A stretch of 64,000 nt of DNA from Sarocladium kiliense (Eukaryota > Ascomycota > Sordariomycetes > Hypocreales > Sarocladiaceae). Positions within the stretch are counted from its first letter, which is position 1. Every line of letters starts with the position of its first letter. Below the pieces are notes generated by a model. The model did no database searches. It saw nothing but the letters and a program-made list of their open reading frames with translations, and was not told the origin of the DNA. This document shows positions 1-9,659 of the stretch, piece after piece. The position numbers and the translations under genes are program-made. The DNA lies in assembly GCA_030734395.1 (NCBI GenBank), contig JAUZTG010000029.1, positions 3,906,001 through 3,970,000 on the forward strand, written 5' to 3'.

Positions 1-904
1 GAAGGCTCTGAACATCATCTGCGTTCCAGACGCCACGCGAGAAATCGAGGGGGAGAAATGCCAGGTGAGGCTGTGTTGCTTTCAGGGTCGCAATCATTTG
101 TGCTCTTAGTGTCTTTGCTTCGGCAACCGTGACATCTTGGTCGTTGAGGCGCTTACGCGTAACTTCAAGAGCGTTGTTCGATGTGCGAGTAAGTTTCTCC
201 ATCAACATCAGAGCCATATAGGATGTCGAATGTGGGCAGATCAACAGACAGCTGGCCGCTCCAATGGCAATGCCGATTGCACTAGGCTTGACGAGCACAG
301 ATGCCAGACTACCCATGAAGCTGGGCAAGGATGGCCCAACCTCCATGAAGATGTCTGTGACAATCATGCCGAAAATTTGAGTCAAAGTGAACTTGGGGTT
401 GGCACATCTCAACCGCGACACTGCGTAGATGAAGATGCATCCCATCACGTAGTATATGACGGTGACCCTGGTGTCAAGCATAGCTCCCTGATGAACGAGT
501 ACCTGGGCTTCCCAGGCCACGGTCTCGCCAGTTCGATTCGCCGCGGCGACTGCACTCTGCTGTAATTCTGCAAGTTTGGCATTTGTAACTGAGTCTGGTC
601 TTGCTGCGAGTGCAGCCTTCATTGTGAGAAGACCCCATGCCCATGCAAGGCACATCCCCAGCAGCAGAGTCAAGGCTGCCAGAAGGTAGATGAGAACTGT
701 GCTAGCAGGAGGTACTATGCAGAGAACAATGGTGCCGAGGAATGTAGCGAGTCCGATGTGATCGAGTGACGGTTGAATGAAGATTAGCAGCATCGACACC
801 CATACTGCTACCCAGCATCTTGCAAAGACCTTGAGATCAACAGCATTGAAATGGCTCAGCCATCGTGGAGACGAGCGACGCGTGGTCTTCTCCTTGGCCT
901 TCAT
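1..904 (-). CDS. BRE4-like putative ER transporter, N-terminal part (runs off left edge)
   Basis: Reverse-strand frame open from an ATG at 904 to the window edge (about 301 codons, no intron seen). The start MKAKEKTTRRSSPRW lies behind an A-rich leader. Hydrophobic segments near residues 25-41, 50-92 (two spans), about 150-165, 175-190 and 200-220 match the six-TM N-terminal domain of fungal brefeldin-A-sensitivity (BRE4/DUF2421-type) membrane proteins; a charged loop rich in Ala/Glu/Arg sits between spans 3 and 4. Family members are around 1000 residues, so roughly two thirds lies outside the window. Assigned from overall topology and sequence style; substrate unknown. Confidence 0.75.
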   Translation of the reverse strand, partial: MKAKEKTTRRSSPRWLSHFNAVDLKVFARCWVAVWVSMLLIFIQPSLDHIGLATFLGTIVLCIVPPASTVLIYLLAALTLLLGMCLAWAWGLLTMKAALAARPDSVTNAKLAELQQSAVAAANRTGETVAWEAQVLVHQGAMLDTRVTVIYYVMGCIFIYAVSRLRCANPKFTLTQIFGMIVTDIFMEVGPSLPSFMGSLASVLVKPSAIGIAIGAASCLLICPHSTSYMALMLMEKLTRTSNNALEVTRKRLNDQDVTVAEAKTLRAQMIATLKATQPHLAFLPLDFSRGVWNADDVQSL

Positions 905-1433
905 TGTTGTTGTTGTGTGTCCGACCCGGCGATGGTCGTGATGTTCGCGTCAGGAACTTCTTGCATGAGACCGATGACAATTTCGAGAAACAATGTGAGT
1001 GCCGCGAAATCCGGTGGTGACGTCGATTATCGCATCCGCTTTCAACGCGGTCTCGAAGCTTAAATCGTGCAAACAACGGAACGCCCCCTGAACTTAGTTC
1101 ACTAAACCACTCGCAACATGTTTAGAATACACTCAAGCCGAGGCAACCGGCAAAAGATCATGGAGGATTTACGAGCAGAGATAGTTTTGGGGGGGCTGTC
1201 TGATCTTTGAGACGACTAGGGATTTGCCATTGTCAACAATCAACGCAACGAGTGGGGAGTCTTTGGTAAGTGTTTATTTCTCCCGTGTCTCACTGTGAAT
1301 TTGTTCCAATGACACGAACAAGTAAGACACAACAATACCAAGTAAGGCGATGTGGAGCCCTAGCCAGAACGTGCTCATCGAGACAGGTGAGGCTGAGTCT
1401 GATCATTGGCTCTGCTACATCTTCCCTCAAGGC
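905..1433. other. Intergenic region, no gene seen
   Basis: Lies between the start of the BRE4-like gene and the 3' end of the small secreted protein gene, so it holds a reverse-strand promoter and a reverse-strand 3' end. Reading frames on both strands are short and lack recognisable motifs. Confidence 0.6.
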
Positions 1434-1993
1434 TTAAGCACGAGATTCGAAAGCATTCTTCAGCCCCTGGTACTCATCATTGGACAGACCCTGGTACTCA
1501 ATGCAGTCGTCGCCGCATGCGTAAGGGACAGTACCCGTTCCATCAACCCACGGCGCAAGCGGGATGCAGTCATAAGGCAGGCCGGTGATGGTGACTATGC
1601 GCCGCTGTCAGCCCTGGTTCGGCAGGCTGGGATGGTTTCACAGTCTGAAGGTGCATCTCGACATTACTTACCTCTGTCACCACCTCCGGTTACAGTGACA
1701 TGCGAGCCAGCCAGACCACCACAGCAGCTGTCGACGATGTGTTGCGGGACACCTTCACGGACGGGTCCGAAACAGGACTGGCCCTGACGGGTTTCGAGAT
1801 CAGGCACTTGATCAATGCGAGCCTTGACCTCGAAAGAGCCATCTCCAAGATCACGTCGATCCATGTGAGCGCTGATACCGTTGACAACAATGCTCGCAAT
1901 GCCAGGAATTAGGGTCCAGACAGGTGCGGGTGCTTGCTGGATGAGGCTGAAGCCGGCGAGGGCAGCAGCACCGAGAGCGGCTTTCGCGTACAT
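1434..1993 (-). CDS. Small secreted six-cysteine protein
   Basis: Two exons, 1672..1993 and 1434..1594, joined across a 77-bp intron (donor GTAAGT, acceptor TAG); product 160 aa. The start MYAKAALGAAALAGF begins a hydrophobic N-terminus typical of a signal peptide. The longer upstream reading (to 2134) crosses what looks like 5' leader, so I chose 1993. The predicted mature part has six cysteines (SCFG, SCCGG, DCIP, ACGDDC), an even number that fits disulfide bonding. The splice joins VTVTGGGDR to VTITGLPYDC in frame and ends at NAFESRA. No known family recognised; secretion is inferred, function unknown. Confidence 0.72.
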
Positions 1994-2788
1994 TTTGGGT
2001 TCTGGAGGTAAGAAGGTTGGGTGCTGTGTGTAGATGATTGCCTGAGGTTGAAGTTCAAAACTCCCGATGGTACTTGATAATGATAGTCGTTTGTATATTG
2101 TCGACTGCCATTTGATAGTAACTCTGTCGATCATTATATACCTATTCAGAAATCAAAGATCATCGTGACTACCTCCTCACTTCCCTTCAGCTTCCTCAGA
2201 AAGTCCCATTGGCATACATCATAGATCCATTAGAGGTAAGATACACGTTGATCAGACGTGGTGAAGCGAACTAGCCGCGGAGAACAGTGGCTGTAGTACG
2301 AACAAAACACTCACATGATTCCCATCGACGACAAAACACCTACTCGAAACGGTTTCCTACGACACAGGCTAGACGTCATTCTCATGGCCAAGCCGTAACC
2401 CAAGAACTTGCCAATATTGTCCCCTGAAATGGCTCAGTTACACGGCCTGCACAATGCCATCCTTTACTTCGACAGCCTAGGGCCAAGTAAGGCGGGATAA
2501 CCTTAGCTTAAGCTCTCCTGCCTCTTCTGGCCGACTAATCCTCGAAGGATCTGGGTTGATCGACACTGCCGAGATGGCCGGCGGATTTGGTGCCTACGAA
2601 GAGGTGCGTATAACATGCCAGGCTACGGATAACTTCCTCCTACGTACCTAGGTGATCCTACTTGGTAGCAGTGGCCTGGCTCAAGATTTTGCGCCCTACT
2701 GTACTTCTTTCCACGCTTCAGGTTTCTCTCATCTGTGCTCAATCCTGGATCCAACCGCAAGGAGTGTAAGCGCTGTTATCTCCCAGTC
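1994..2788. other. Divergent intergenic region
   Basis: Separates the reverse-strand secreted-protein gene from the forward-strand acyltransferase gene and should hold both promoters. An ATG at 2573 opens about ten codons before a GTGCGT donor-like site, but I could not splice it in frame to the acyltransferase, so it is left as noncoding. Confidence 0.5.
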
Positions 2789-3946
2789 ATGGATGGCACT
2801 CTTCGACCCATCGGCCTCTACCTCCTAGCTGTGGCACTTCTCTTCGCCGGGCTCTACCTCGAGCGCAGTCAAAGATGGGCTCTACTACCATTGATCTGGG
2901 CAATACTCATCTTCTCGCTCAAGGACACCGCTCAGCTTCCCTCTCACCTTGGTCTCAATGTCCAAGTAGGCATGACCAATGTCATAACCTTTCTGTACAG
3001 CCCAGTGCTGTTCTCATCCTTCGCTCATCGACTAAACCCAACTGCGCCTTGGTGGGATCTCCCTGCAGCCTATCGACTCTACAACAATCCGCGAGGCTTG
3101 GCTCTTCGGCCGTCGCATATTTCAAAAGCCTCATTTGCCAAGCGACTGGGTTTCTCAGCCCTGCGCACATTACAGTCTTTCCTCATCCTGGCAATCCGAG
3201 CACTTCGGGACCGAGCTCTCGCCCCTTTCCTTGCGACCCTTACTATGGGTGATTTCAGACCGTCTAAGGAATGGATCGTCCCTAGGCTCCTTGGCGGCCA
3301 GCTCACATCCCACGACTTGGCCATTCGCGCGCACGTTTCTCTGTCTTGGATCTTTGACACGTATGCCCAGCTCACGCTTCTGCACGCTTTGCTGAGCATA
3401 GTGTTCGTCGGAATCCTTCAGACTGACGAGCCCGAAGAATGGCCGTCGCTCTTCAGCTCGCCACTCGAAGCCTTTACCGTCCGGCGATTCTGGGGATCCT
3501 TTTGGCATCGCCTGGTCACCCCATCGGCTGCTGCCTGGGCCCGCTGCATCGCATCTTTCTTCCCGTTCCTCCGCGGGAACTCAACTTTACGCAAGGCCTT
3601 CATTGCTTCTTTCGTGTTCAGCGCCTCTGGGCTGGCGCATGTGCTAGTTGGATGGAGACTTGGCGACGAGGCGCTAGAACGCGACTTGTACTTCTTCTGG
3701 GCGAACTTTGGGGTCGTTGCACTTGAGATCGTCATCGCACGAGCGGTCCCCGTGGCGATCAGGAATACCTTTCCAACCAAGCGTCACTCGCTCCTCGCGC
3801 ACCCGATGGTTTCACTCTGTGCAAAAGGACTTGGCTTCTTCTGGGTCTCGACGTGGTTCATCATTGCCATTCCACATGTGCTTTACCCTAAGATCCACGC
3901 CACGATCAGTGCCCAATTGTTGGCTGCCACGTTTGGAAAGCAGTGA
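2789..3946 (+). CDS. Wax-synthase/MBOAT-like membrane acyltransferase
   Basis: Single exon, 385 aa from the ATG at 2789 (MDGTLRPIGLYLLAVALLF); the frame extends upstream only through non-ATG codons. Multiple hydrophobic spans cover most of the length. The stretch with RRFWGSFWHRLV (about residue 235-250) followed by ASGLAHVLVGWRLGD carries the R-x-F-W..F-W-H and conserved His features of the wax synthase-like domain found in fungal O-acetyltransferases of secondary metabolism. Expected role is transfer of an acyl/acetyl group to a hydroxyl of a lipid or metabolite in a membrane. Substrate cannot be told; no polyketide, NRPS or terpene backbone gene is adjacent. Confidence 0.72.
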   Translation: MDGTLRPIGLYLLAVALLFAGLYLERSQRWALLPLIWAILIFSLKDTAQLPSHLGLNVQVGMTNVITFLYSPVLFSSFAHRLNPTAPWWDLPAAYRLYNNPRGLALRPSHISKASFAKRLGFSALRTLQSFLILAIRALRDRALAPFLATLTMGDFRPSKEWIVPRLLGGQLTSHDLAIRAHVSLSWIFDTYAQLTLLHALLSIVFVGILQTDEPEEWPSLFSSPLEAFTVRRFWGSFWHRLVTPSAAAWARCIASFFPFLRGNSTLRKAFIASFVFSASGLAHVLVGWRLGDEALERDLYFFWANFGVVALEIVIARAVPVAIRNTFPTKRHSLLAHPMVSLCAKGLGFFWVSTWFIIAIPHVLYPKIHATISAQLLAATFGKQ

Positions 3947-4014
3947 GTGATGTTCAGATGCGACGCTTTGGTACGGAACGAACATGAGGGAGACGTGAGA
4001 ATTTTAACAGGATA

Positions 4015-4602
4015 TCATAGCAGTGAGAGAATAAAGAGCGCTCCAATAAGAAAGTACCTGACAAATGGCATCTCGTTCAACCATATTGTGATCCAACCTA
4101 GCTTTGGGATGTAACCTCGGACCACGCCGATGATCTGATCTCTGTGAACGTACTTTTGGCCTCGAGGGTACAATGCCACATCATCAAGCTCATTATTGTC
4201 CCCCTTTGTGAGAACCATTTGTCTGGCAAAGCCATCAAGTATTAGCTTGGACGAAAATTTGATCGCTCAAGGGGAAAGGTCTTAGGTTTGAGCATACTCG
4301 CAATGATGTCCGTCCCTCGACGGCTCCCAAAGAACTTTGATCGCTCGATGCGTCATTGGCAAAGGATAGTTCTCGAACCAGATAACTGGTATGTCTCCGA
4401 CACTGATCACCTCAGTGCGATTCCAGATGAAGATGATATCACCGCGCTGAAAAGCCGGCTCCATGGATGCCGAGATGATGACATGTACTGGATGAGACGA
4501 AAGAGTGAGTATGCTCAACGCTTTCCAAGCCATAAAGACATGTGAGAGCAGAAGCAACGAGCTCAAAGGCTGCTTGATGTATTGGCGCACCTTGCCTAGC
4601 AT
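4015..4602 (-). CDS. SEC11-type signal peptidase catalytic subunit
   Basis: Exons 4298..4602 and 4015..4222 (75-bp intron, GTATGC..CAG) give 170 aa, the usual SEC11 size. An N-terminal TM span (about residues 12-35) is followed by the catalytic serine in ISASMEPAFQRGD, the ER-type catalytic histidine in PMTHRAIKV (His instead of the bacterial Lys), and LTKGDNNELDD, which supplies the conserved aspartates. The splice restores LTKGDNN in frame. A hydrophobic C-terminus ends in FILSLL. Known role of the family: removal of signal peptides in the ER lumen as part of the signal peptidase complex. Whether it is the housekeeping copy or a paralogue cannot be judged from the window. Confidence 0.88.
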
Positions 4603-5218
4603 CTTTGCGCAACTTAATCAATACGAAGGATATCGCATCCGGTAATCTTGGTTGAAGAGAAGGTGTGTGGCGGGTTATAAAGGATTGGCCAACGACAAGA
4701 CCGCTTGGCTGGGTAGCGTCAGCCATGAATGAGTTGGACCCGAAGGATTCGTGCAGCTGTCCCATTCTAGGGACACTTTTCTACCAGGCGTTCTAGCTAT
4801 CAAGACCTGCAATCGGGTTTTATTCCAGAGTACAATGTGGTCAAAAGATTCACCTGCTTTAGCGACAGAGTCCGTGCGGGTGGCATCCTTTCGCTTCCCA
4901 CGTCTTCTAACACATTCCTGATCATTCCTTGTCGTGGCCTGTCAAGTCGTGGATGCACGAACGTGTTAAACCGAAACTGTCGATTGGTCATGGTCATGAT
5001 ATCCTATGCACTCAGCGATTAGTTCCTGTATTCGGGAGGATAAAACACGTTACGTTTGTTTGTCAATCAGACGGGTGGCGAGGATAGCACGTTCCAAAGA
5101 GGAATAATAGTGCTACAGGGTAGGATATGTTAGGTATGGCCGACATCAACCTGCAGGTTTCACGCTCTGGGGGAACTGAGGATGAGAAATAAAATGACAC
5201 AAGGATAATCAAATGTAT
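4603..5218. other. Intergenic region, no gene seen
   Basis: Promoter side of the SEC11 gene and 3' side of the first dehydrogenase gene. It includes a GGATAAAACACG half-site-like sequence near 5038. No coding evidence. Confidence 0.5.
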
Positions 5219-6196
5219 TCAGTGACCCAGCGCTTGACGAATGATTTTCTTCGCTTCTTCAACATTGAACTGGCTGAGCGGCAGTTCAGCCCAAAGAATT
5301 TGCTGAGCGACGCCTTGCCAGATCATAGCCTCCGTGCCCAGCACCACCTGCCATCCATTGTTGTTTGCAATTTCATAGAATTCAGTGCGCGGATTGGGGT
5401 GATAGCACATTTCCAGGACACAGCCCTTTTGCGACCTCTCCAAGAAATGCGTCGCGATCGCACGCGCCCGAATCTCTCCTGGTTCCTTTGGAGGGAAATC
5501 CGGCACGCTGCCGACGACGAGCACTGGTGTTTCGAGCTGGGCGGCTTGTTCCAGGGAGGAAACGTGGAGGATTTCGCCTGTAAAACCAGCTGCTTTGAAT
5601 GAGTTGATAATATCCTCGACCTCGTTTTCATATCGGTTGACGAGGTATACTCTGCTAGCTCTCAAACCCTGCAGCAGGGCGTAGATCGAGGCTCGACATG
5701 CGCCACCAGCTCCGACAACCATGGCTGGTTGGCCGACAGCTCTGGCGCACACCTGCGGGGCATTCTGCAGGAATGCTTCTCGAACACCAATCGTATCCGT
5801 GTTTGTTCCAATGTACCGCGTGCTACCATCGGATCCCTTACGAAGGAATACCGTGTTGATGGCGCCGATGATTCGTCCCTCGTCCGTGACTTCGTCAACC
5901 TGGGACATCATCTTGACTTTGTAGGGCATGGTGACTGCACATCCGACAATGTCTGGGACTTTCAGTGCTGGCAGAAACTCTGACTGGTCCTGTGTCTCGT
6001 GGACAGAGTATGTCCACGGCAGAGAGACGCCATTGAAGAGAGACGCATGAAGCGTGGGTGCTAGAGTATGTGCCAGAGGGTAGCCGAAGAGAAATGTGCG
6101 CAAGGGCTTCTTCAAAGTATCCTTATCCACGAAGCTGGAACCATGACCGTAGGAGTCAGCAAGGGTGCTGGTAAGTGTTTGTGTTTGGGCAGTCAT
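5219..6196 (-). CDS. Quinate/shikimate dehydrogenase family, copy 1
   Basis: Single exon, 325 aa from the ATG at 6196 (MTAQTQTLTSTL). The N-terminal substrate domain contains FGYPLAHTLAPTLHASLF and the catalytic lysine in TMPYK (K93); GTNTD supplies the catalytic aspartate (D134). The nucleotide-binding domain starts at VVGAGGACRAS (about 160-170), with VYLVNRYENE after the second strand. The TMPYK/GTNTD spelling is like fungal QA-3/QUTB quinate dehydrogenase rather than AROM. Expected reaction: NAD(P)-dependent oxidation of quinate to 3-dehydroquinate and/or shikimate to 3-dehydroshikimate. It is divergent from the permease gene across a shared 1.3-kb promoter. Substrate preference among the three paralogues is inference. 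Confidence 0.85.
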   Translation of the reverse strand: MTAQTQTLTSTLADSYGHGSSFVDKDTLKKPLRTFLFGYPLAHTLAPTLHASLFNGVSLPWTYSVHETQDQSEFLPALKVPDIVGCAVTMPYKVKMMSQVDEVTDEGRIIGAINTVFLRKGSDGSTRYIGTNTDTIGVREAFLQNAPQVCARAVGQPAMVVGAGGACRASIYALLQGLRASRVYLVNRYENEVEDIINSFKAAGFTGEILHVSSLEQAAQLETPVLVVGSVPDFPPKEPGEIRARAIATHFLERSQKGCVLEMCYHPNPRTEFYEIANNNGWQVVLGTEAMIWQGVAQQILWAELPLSQFNVEEAKKIIRQALGH

Positions 6197-6529
6197 TGTT
6201 AAACTTAGCGTGGTTACACGACCAAACAAATTTAATGATAAGTGCTCGTTCGTCCACCAGATCTGCCGCAATGCCGCGATGTGCTATCTTTGTATTGTCG
6301 ACGCCTTGATACAGAGTGTTATTGGCAGGGCCTCCGGAAGTCGCAGAGCCGGTTCAACAAGCTTTGCCGTGGTAAAAAGAACGTCGGATCAGCCACCGTG
6401 CATGGTCATTTCGTCGTCCCCACGTTTCAGTCAAGCATTACCAAGAGCCTGGGCCTATCCTGAAAGCGGTGTTGCATTGCGTAGCTTACGCGAAGTTTGT
6501 CATGTCACGATGTGTTCCTCTCCTTGGCG

Positions 6530-6545
6530 GGTTAAGGTCTTATCC
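6530..6545. promoter_or_regulatory. QA-1F/QUTA-like activator site
   Basis: GGTTAAGGTCTTATCC matches 13 of 16 positions of the published QA-1F palindrome consensus GGRTAARYRYTTATCC as I recall it, including the entire TTATCC half. It lies 334 bp before dehydrogenase copy 1 and about 950 bp before the permease. Functional binding is inference. Confidence 0.5.
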
Positions 6546-7214
6546 GGAGCCCTGGCCAATCCACCAGTTTGGCTACTCAACGGCAAGGATAGCGTCACCC
6601 ACACTCTTAACTTGTGGGTCGTGGAGAAGTGGTTATCGAATCCTGTTCCATTTGCCAAGCGCCCAGCTGTTGACTCGGTGAAATGGAGAGTACACATCCC
6701 GGCAATCCAACAGTAGCGCCGTGGTGAGCCTCATCCCCAGCTGTTAGGATCATCCTGCCGTACAATGTCAGCCGGCGTCGAAGGAAACCTAAAAACTTCG
6801 AAGGGTTGCCGTTAATGGTGCCGAGGTGTGATAAGCCCGGCCAAAGAGATAAAGGCGTTCGCAAAACCTTCACATGCCTTCGTTGATGATAAACGTTTTA
6901 CCCAAAGACCTTGGATTGGGTGTTCTGACGTTACAGTGCCTCGTGACGTCTGACAGGGGTATAACGCGACCGGCTCAAGGCTCAATCTGGTCCATGGCAA
7001 TTGTTGTGTTGTTAGTCTTCCAAGACAGATCATCTCGCCGCAATAACATGAATTCTTGTCCGGCTTTGAAGCACAAGAACCAGCTGGAATGAGTCGTAGT
7101 CTGCGCCTCGGATGTCGAAGCCGGTCAAGTTTAATGCTTAAAGCTCTTCTCCTCGGTCCGTATGATAGCCGGCTGGTACTAGCTGAGCCCCCGTCAAGCA
7201 AGATCGTGTCTGAT

Positions 7215-7230
7215 GGTAAATATCTTATCC
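7215..7230. promoter_or_regulatory. Weaker QA-1F/QUTA-like half site
   Basis: GGTAAATATCTTATCC keeps the TTATCC half and the GG start but has five mismatches elsewhere to the palindrome. It lies 265 bp before the permease ATG. Confidence 0.35.
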
Positions 7231-7240
7231 GCCAGCAAAT

Positions 7241-7312
7241 GCGGGGGCTCCACGCCACATTGTCCGGGGACCTGGGGTAATCAGCATGGAGTCCGTTGAA
7301 TTACTTCTGGGG
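7241..7312 (+). promoter_or_regulatory. Cluster of CreA-like (SYGGRG) motifs
   Basis: Four hexamers within 72 bp fit SYGGRG: GCGGGG at 7241, CCGGGG at 7264, CTGGGG at 7272 and CTGGGG at 7307. They sit just downstream of a QUTA-like half site and about 180-250 bp before the permease start, as expected for carbon catabolite repression of quinate uptake. Based on motif match only. Confidence 0.5.
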
Positions 7313-7494
7313 ACCCATCGTTCAGGTCTTTATTAGCCTTGCCCCGGATCCCCCATCTTCTGGACTGGAGAATTCGAACTCAATCTGATCTCGGCCTGTC
7401 TTCGAATTGAAGTCTCTTCAGCAAACGGCTGCCTGTTTTCTCGTCTTTCTTCTCATACAAACAAGAAACAGGGTCAAGTTCTCGGATCGGCATC

Positions 7495-9220
7495 ATGGTG
7501 TCCGCAAGGGATAACACCAGCCGTCCGGCTCCGCCGCAGGTGTACAATTGGCGAGTATATGCCCTCGCCATCTCGGCTGCCATGGGCTCTGCCATGTTTG
7601 GTTATGATTCTGCCTTTATCGGCGGTACGATGTCTCTGCCGTCATTCCAGGATCGCTTTGGACTTTCCACAGCATCTGGAGACACTCTGGCGGCTCTCAA
7701 GGCGAACATCGTCAGCACCTTCCAGGCTGGGTGCTTCTTCGGAGTCATTCTCGTTTACATGGCCACCGAGCGTTTTGGTCGCCGATGGCCTTTGATCATT
7801 TGTGGTTTCATCTTCAACGTTGGCGCAATTATGCAGGTTGCTTCTTCAGGAACTCTTGGTCTGATTTACGCAGGCCGAGCTTTGACAGGTGTGCAAAGGC
7901 CTACTCTTGATGACCAGCATGAGGATACTGACGACAAGCTTTGCAGGACTTGCAGTTGGTGCTTCGTCTATGATCATCCCAATTTACATTTCAGAGGCTT
8001 CCCCTCCCGCCATTCGTGGCAAGCTGATCGGCATTTTCGAAATCTTCCTACAAACTGCCCAAATCTTCGGCTTCTGGGTTAACTATGGTGTCAATATCCA
8101 CATCTCAGCCAGCTCTGACGCGCAGTGGCATATCCCCTTTGCGCTGCAATTCATCCCTGGCGGCTTGCTCAGTGTCTGCATGTGGTTCCAGCCTGAGTCT
8201 CCTCGTTGGCTTCTGAATGCCAACCGGGTCGAACAAGCTCGCACCGTCCTCCAACGCCTCCGACAGCTTCCTGCTGATGACGATTATCTCGATTGGGAGA
8301 TCAACACTGTTTTGCAACAGATCGAACAAGAGCGCGCACTCGGGGCCCACCAGTCGTTCATCTCCAAGGTGAAAGAGATCGCGACTGTTCCAGCAAATAG
8401 GAAGCGAGTCCTCCTTGGCATTGCCCTCATGTTTATTCAGAACATGTCTGGCATCAACGCTCTGAACTACTACTCTCCCTCGATCTTCCAGGCTATCGGC
8501 TTCACTGGAACCGATGTTGGTCTCCTGGCTACTGGTATCTTCGGCATTGTCAAGGCTGGTGCAACTACTGTTTTCATGATCTGGGGTATTGAGCGTATCG
8601 GCCGCCGTAATGCCCTTCTCATTGGTTCCGCTGGTGCAATGACTGCATTGCTCTACATTGGCGCATTCGCCAAGGTCACTGGGTCCTTTGAGGCTGATGG
8701 TGATGTTGGCGGCAAGAGCCCCGGTGCTTACGTCGCTATCGTCATGATCTACGTCTTCGCTGTCTTCTATGCAATGTCTTGGAATGGTATTCCCTGGATC
8801 TTCTGGTAAGCCACCTCACCGACGAGTCCTGAGAAGCAACTAACACGGAAGAACAGTGCCGAAGTCTTCCCCATGGCTATTCGATCCGCATGTATGTTGT
8901 TCACAACCTGTGCGCAGTGGCTTGGTCAGTTCACCATCGTGTACTCCACACCATACATGATGGCGAACATCACATATGGGACATTTTTCCTTTTCGGCTT
9001 TTCCGTCCTGTTTGGTATCTGCTTCAGCTTCGCCTTCATTCCTGAGACGAAGGGCCTTTCTCTCGAGGACATGGACATTCTGTTCAACCAGAAGGGACTG
9101 GCTATCAGCTGGCGCAAGAAGACGGATATAATCATCCAGGAGCGCACTGATGCCGGCATGGACGACCACCTAACTGCTGAGAAGCGTAACGCATCTCATG
9201 TCGAGTCTTCCCCGGCTTAG
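7495..9220 (+). CDS. MFS sugar-type transporter, probable quinate permease
   Basis: Exons 7495..7888, 7947..8805 and 8857..9220 give 538 aa; introns are 58 and 51 bp. The first splice restores GRALTGLAVGASSMIIPIYI and the second PWIFCAEVFPMAIR. Motifs of the sugar-porter family are present: ERFGRRWPL after TM2-3, PESPRWL after TM6, ERIGRRNALL after TM8 and PETKGLSLEDMD after TM12. About twelve hydrophobic spans. The length and the QUTD/QA-Y-like style, plus its place in a quinate gene cluster, point to import of quinate (or a related cyclitol acid) at the plasma membrane. The CreA-like and QUTA-like promoter sites fit induction by quinate and repression by glucose. Confidence 0.87.
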
Positions 9221-9659
9221 TATCTTCGTTGGTCATAATGCTTTTTGTCAGCTTTGCCGGCGCCAGATATTCTATCGCCGGGGTTGACATATTAGCTTTT
9301 GTTATTTCGCCATAGTGGCTAGGCCGATGGCTCTTTCTTGAGGATAGCCGATGAGAAGACCGCAATGCCAATCTTTACACTACCGAATATGCTTTCTGAA
9401 ACGTGATGTTAGCTTCGCCCGAATGCCGTACTTCTTCATCTTCAAAGTCCGATTTTAGCCACGTGGTACATTCAATACATGGTATCTTCCGAGCTGCATT
9501 GTCATGCGTGAGTAGAGTCCTCAAGATTTTGGTTGTATATACAAAACGACGCGAAGCATTTGCTCATAATAGATCAATCTCTCTCCCTGTATCGTGTAAT
9601 ATTGCGAAAAGAAACCCAGATCTTGACATCATTTCTTGATCCTATATCATCCCTTCTAC
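9221..9659. other. Convergent intergenic region
   Basis: Between the 3' ends of the permease and of dehydrogenase copy 2. AT-rich compared with its neighbours; no coding signal. Confidence 0.5.

Larger units (their letters stand above)
6197..7494. other. Shared divergent promoter region of dehydrogenase copy 1 and quinate-type permease
   Basis: About 1.3 kb without a convincing gene. It carries two sequences resembling the QA-1F/QUTA activator palindrome and a cluster of CreA-like motifs, listed separately. Short reading frames here lack family motifs. Confidence 0.6.

Noticed and set aside
137..565. Forward frame of 142 codons at the left edge
   Set aside because: It is antisense to the BRE4-like membrane protein frame, which has clear membrane spans and continues across the same interval.
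1350..1787. Forward frame of 145 codons
   Set aside because: Antisense to the spliced secreted-protein gene; no motif of its own.
2573..2602. Upstream first exon for the acyltransferase
   Set aside because: A donor-like site follows ten codons, but no acceptor joins it in frame to the main exon.
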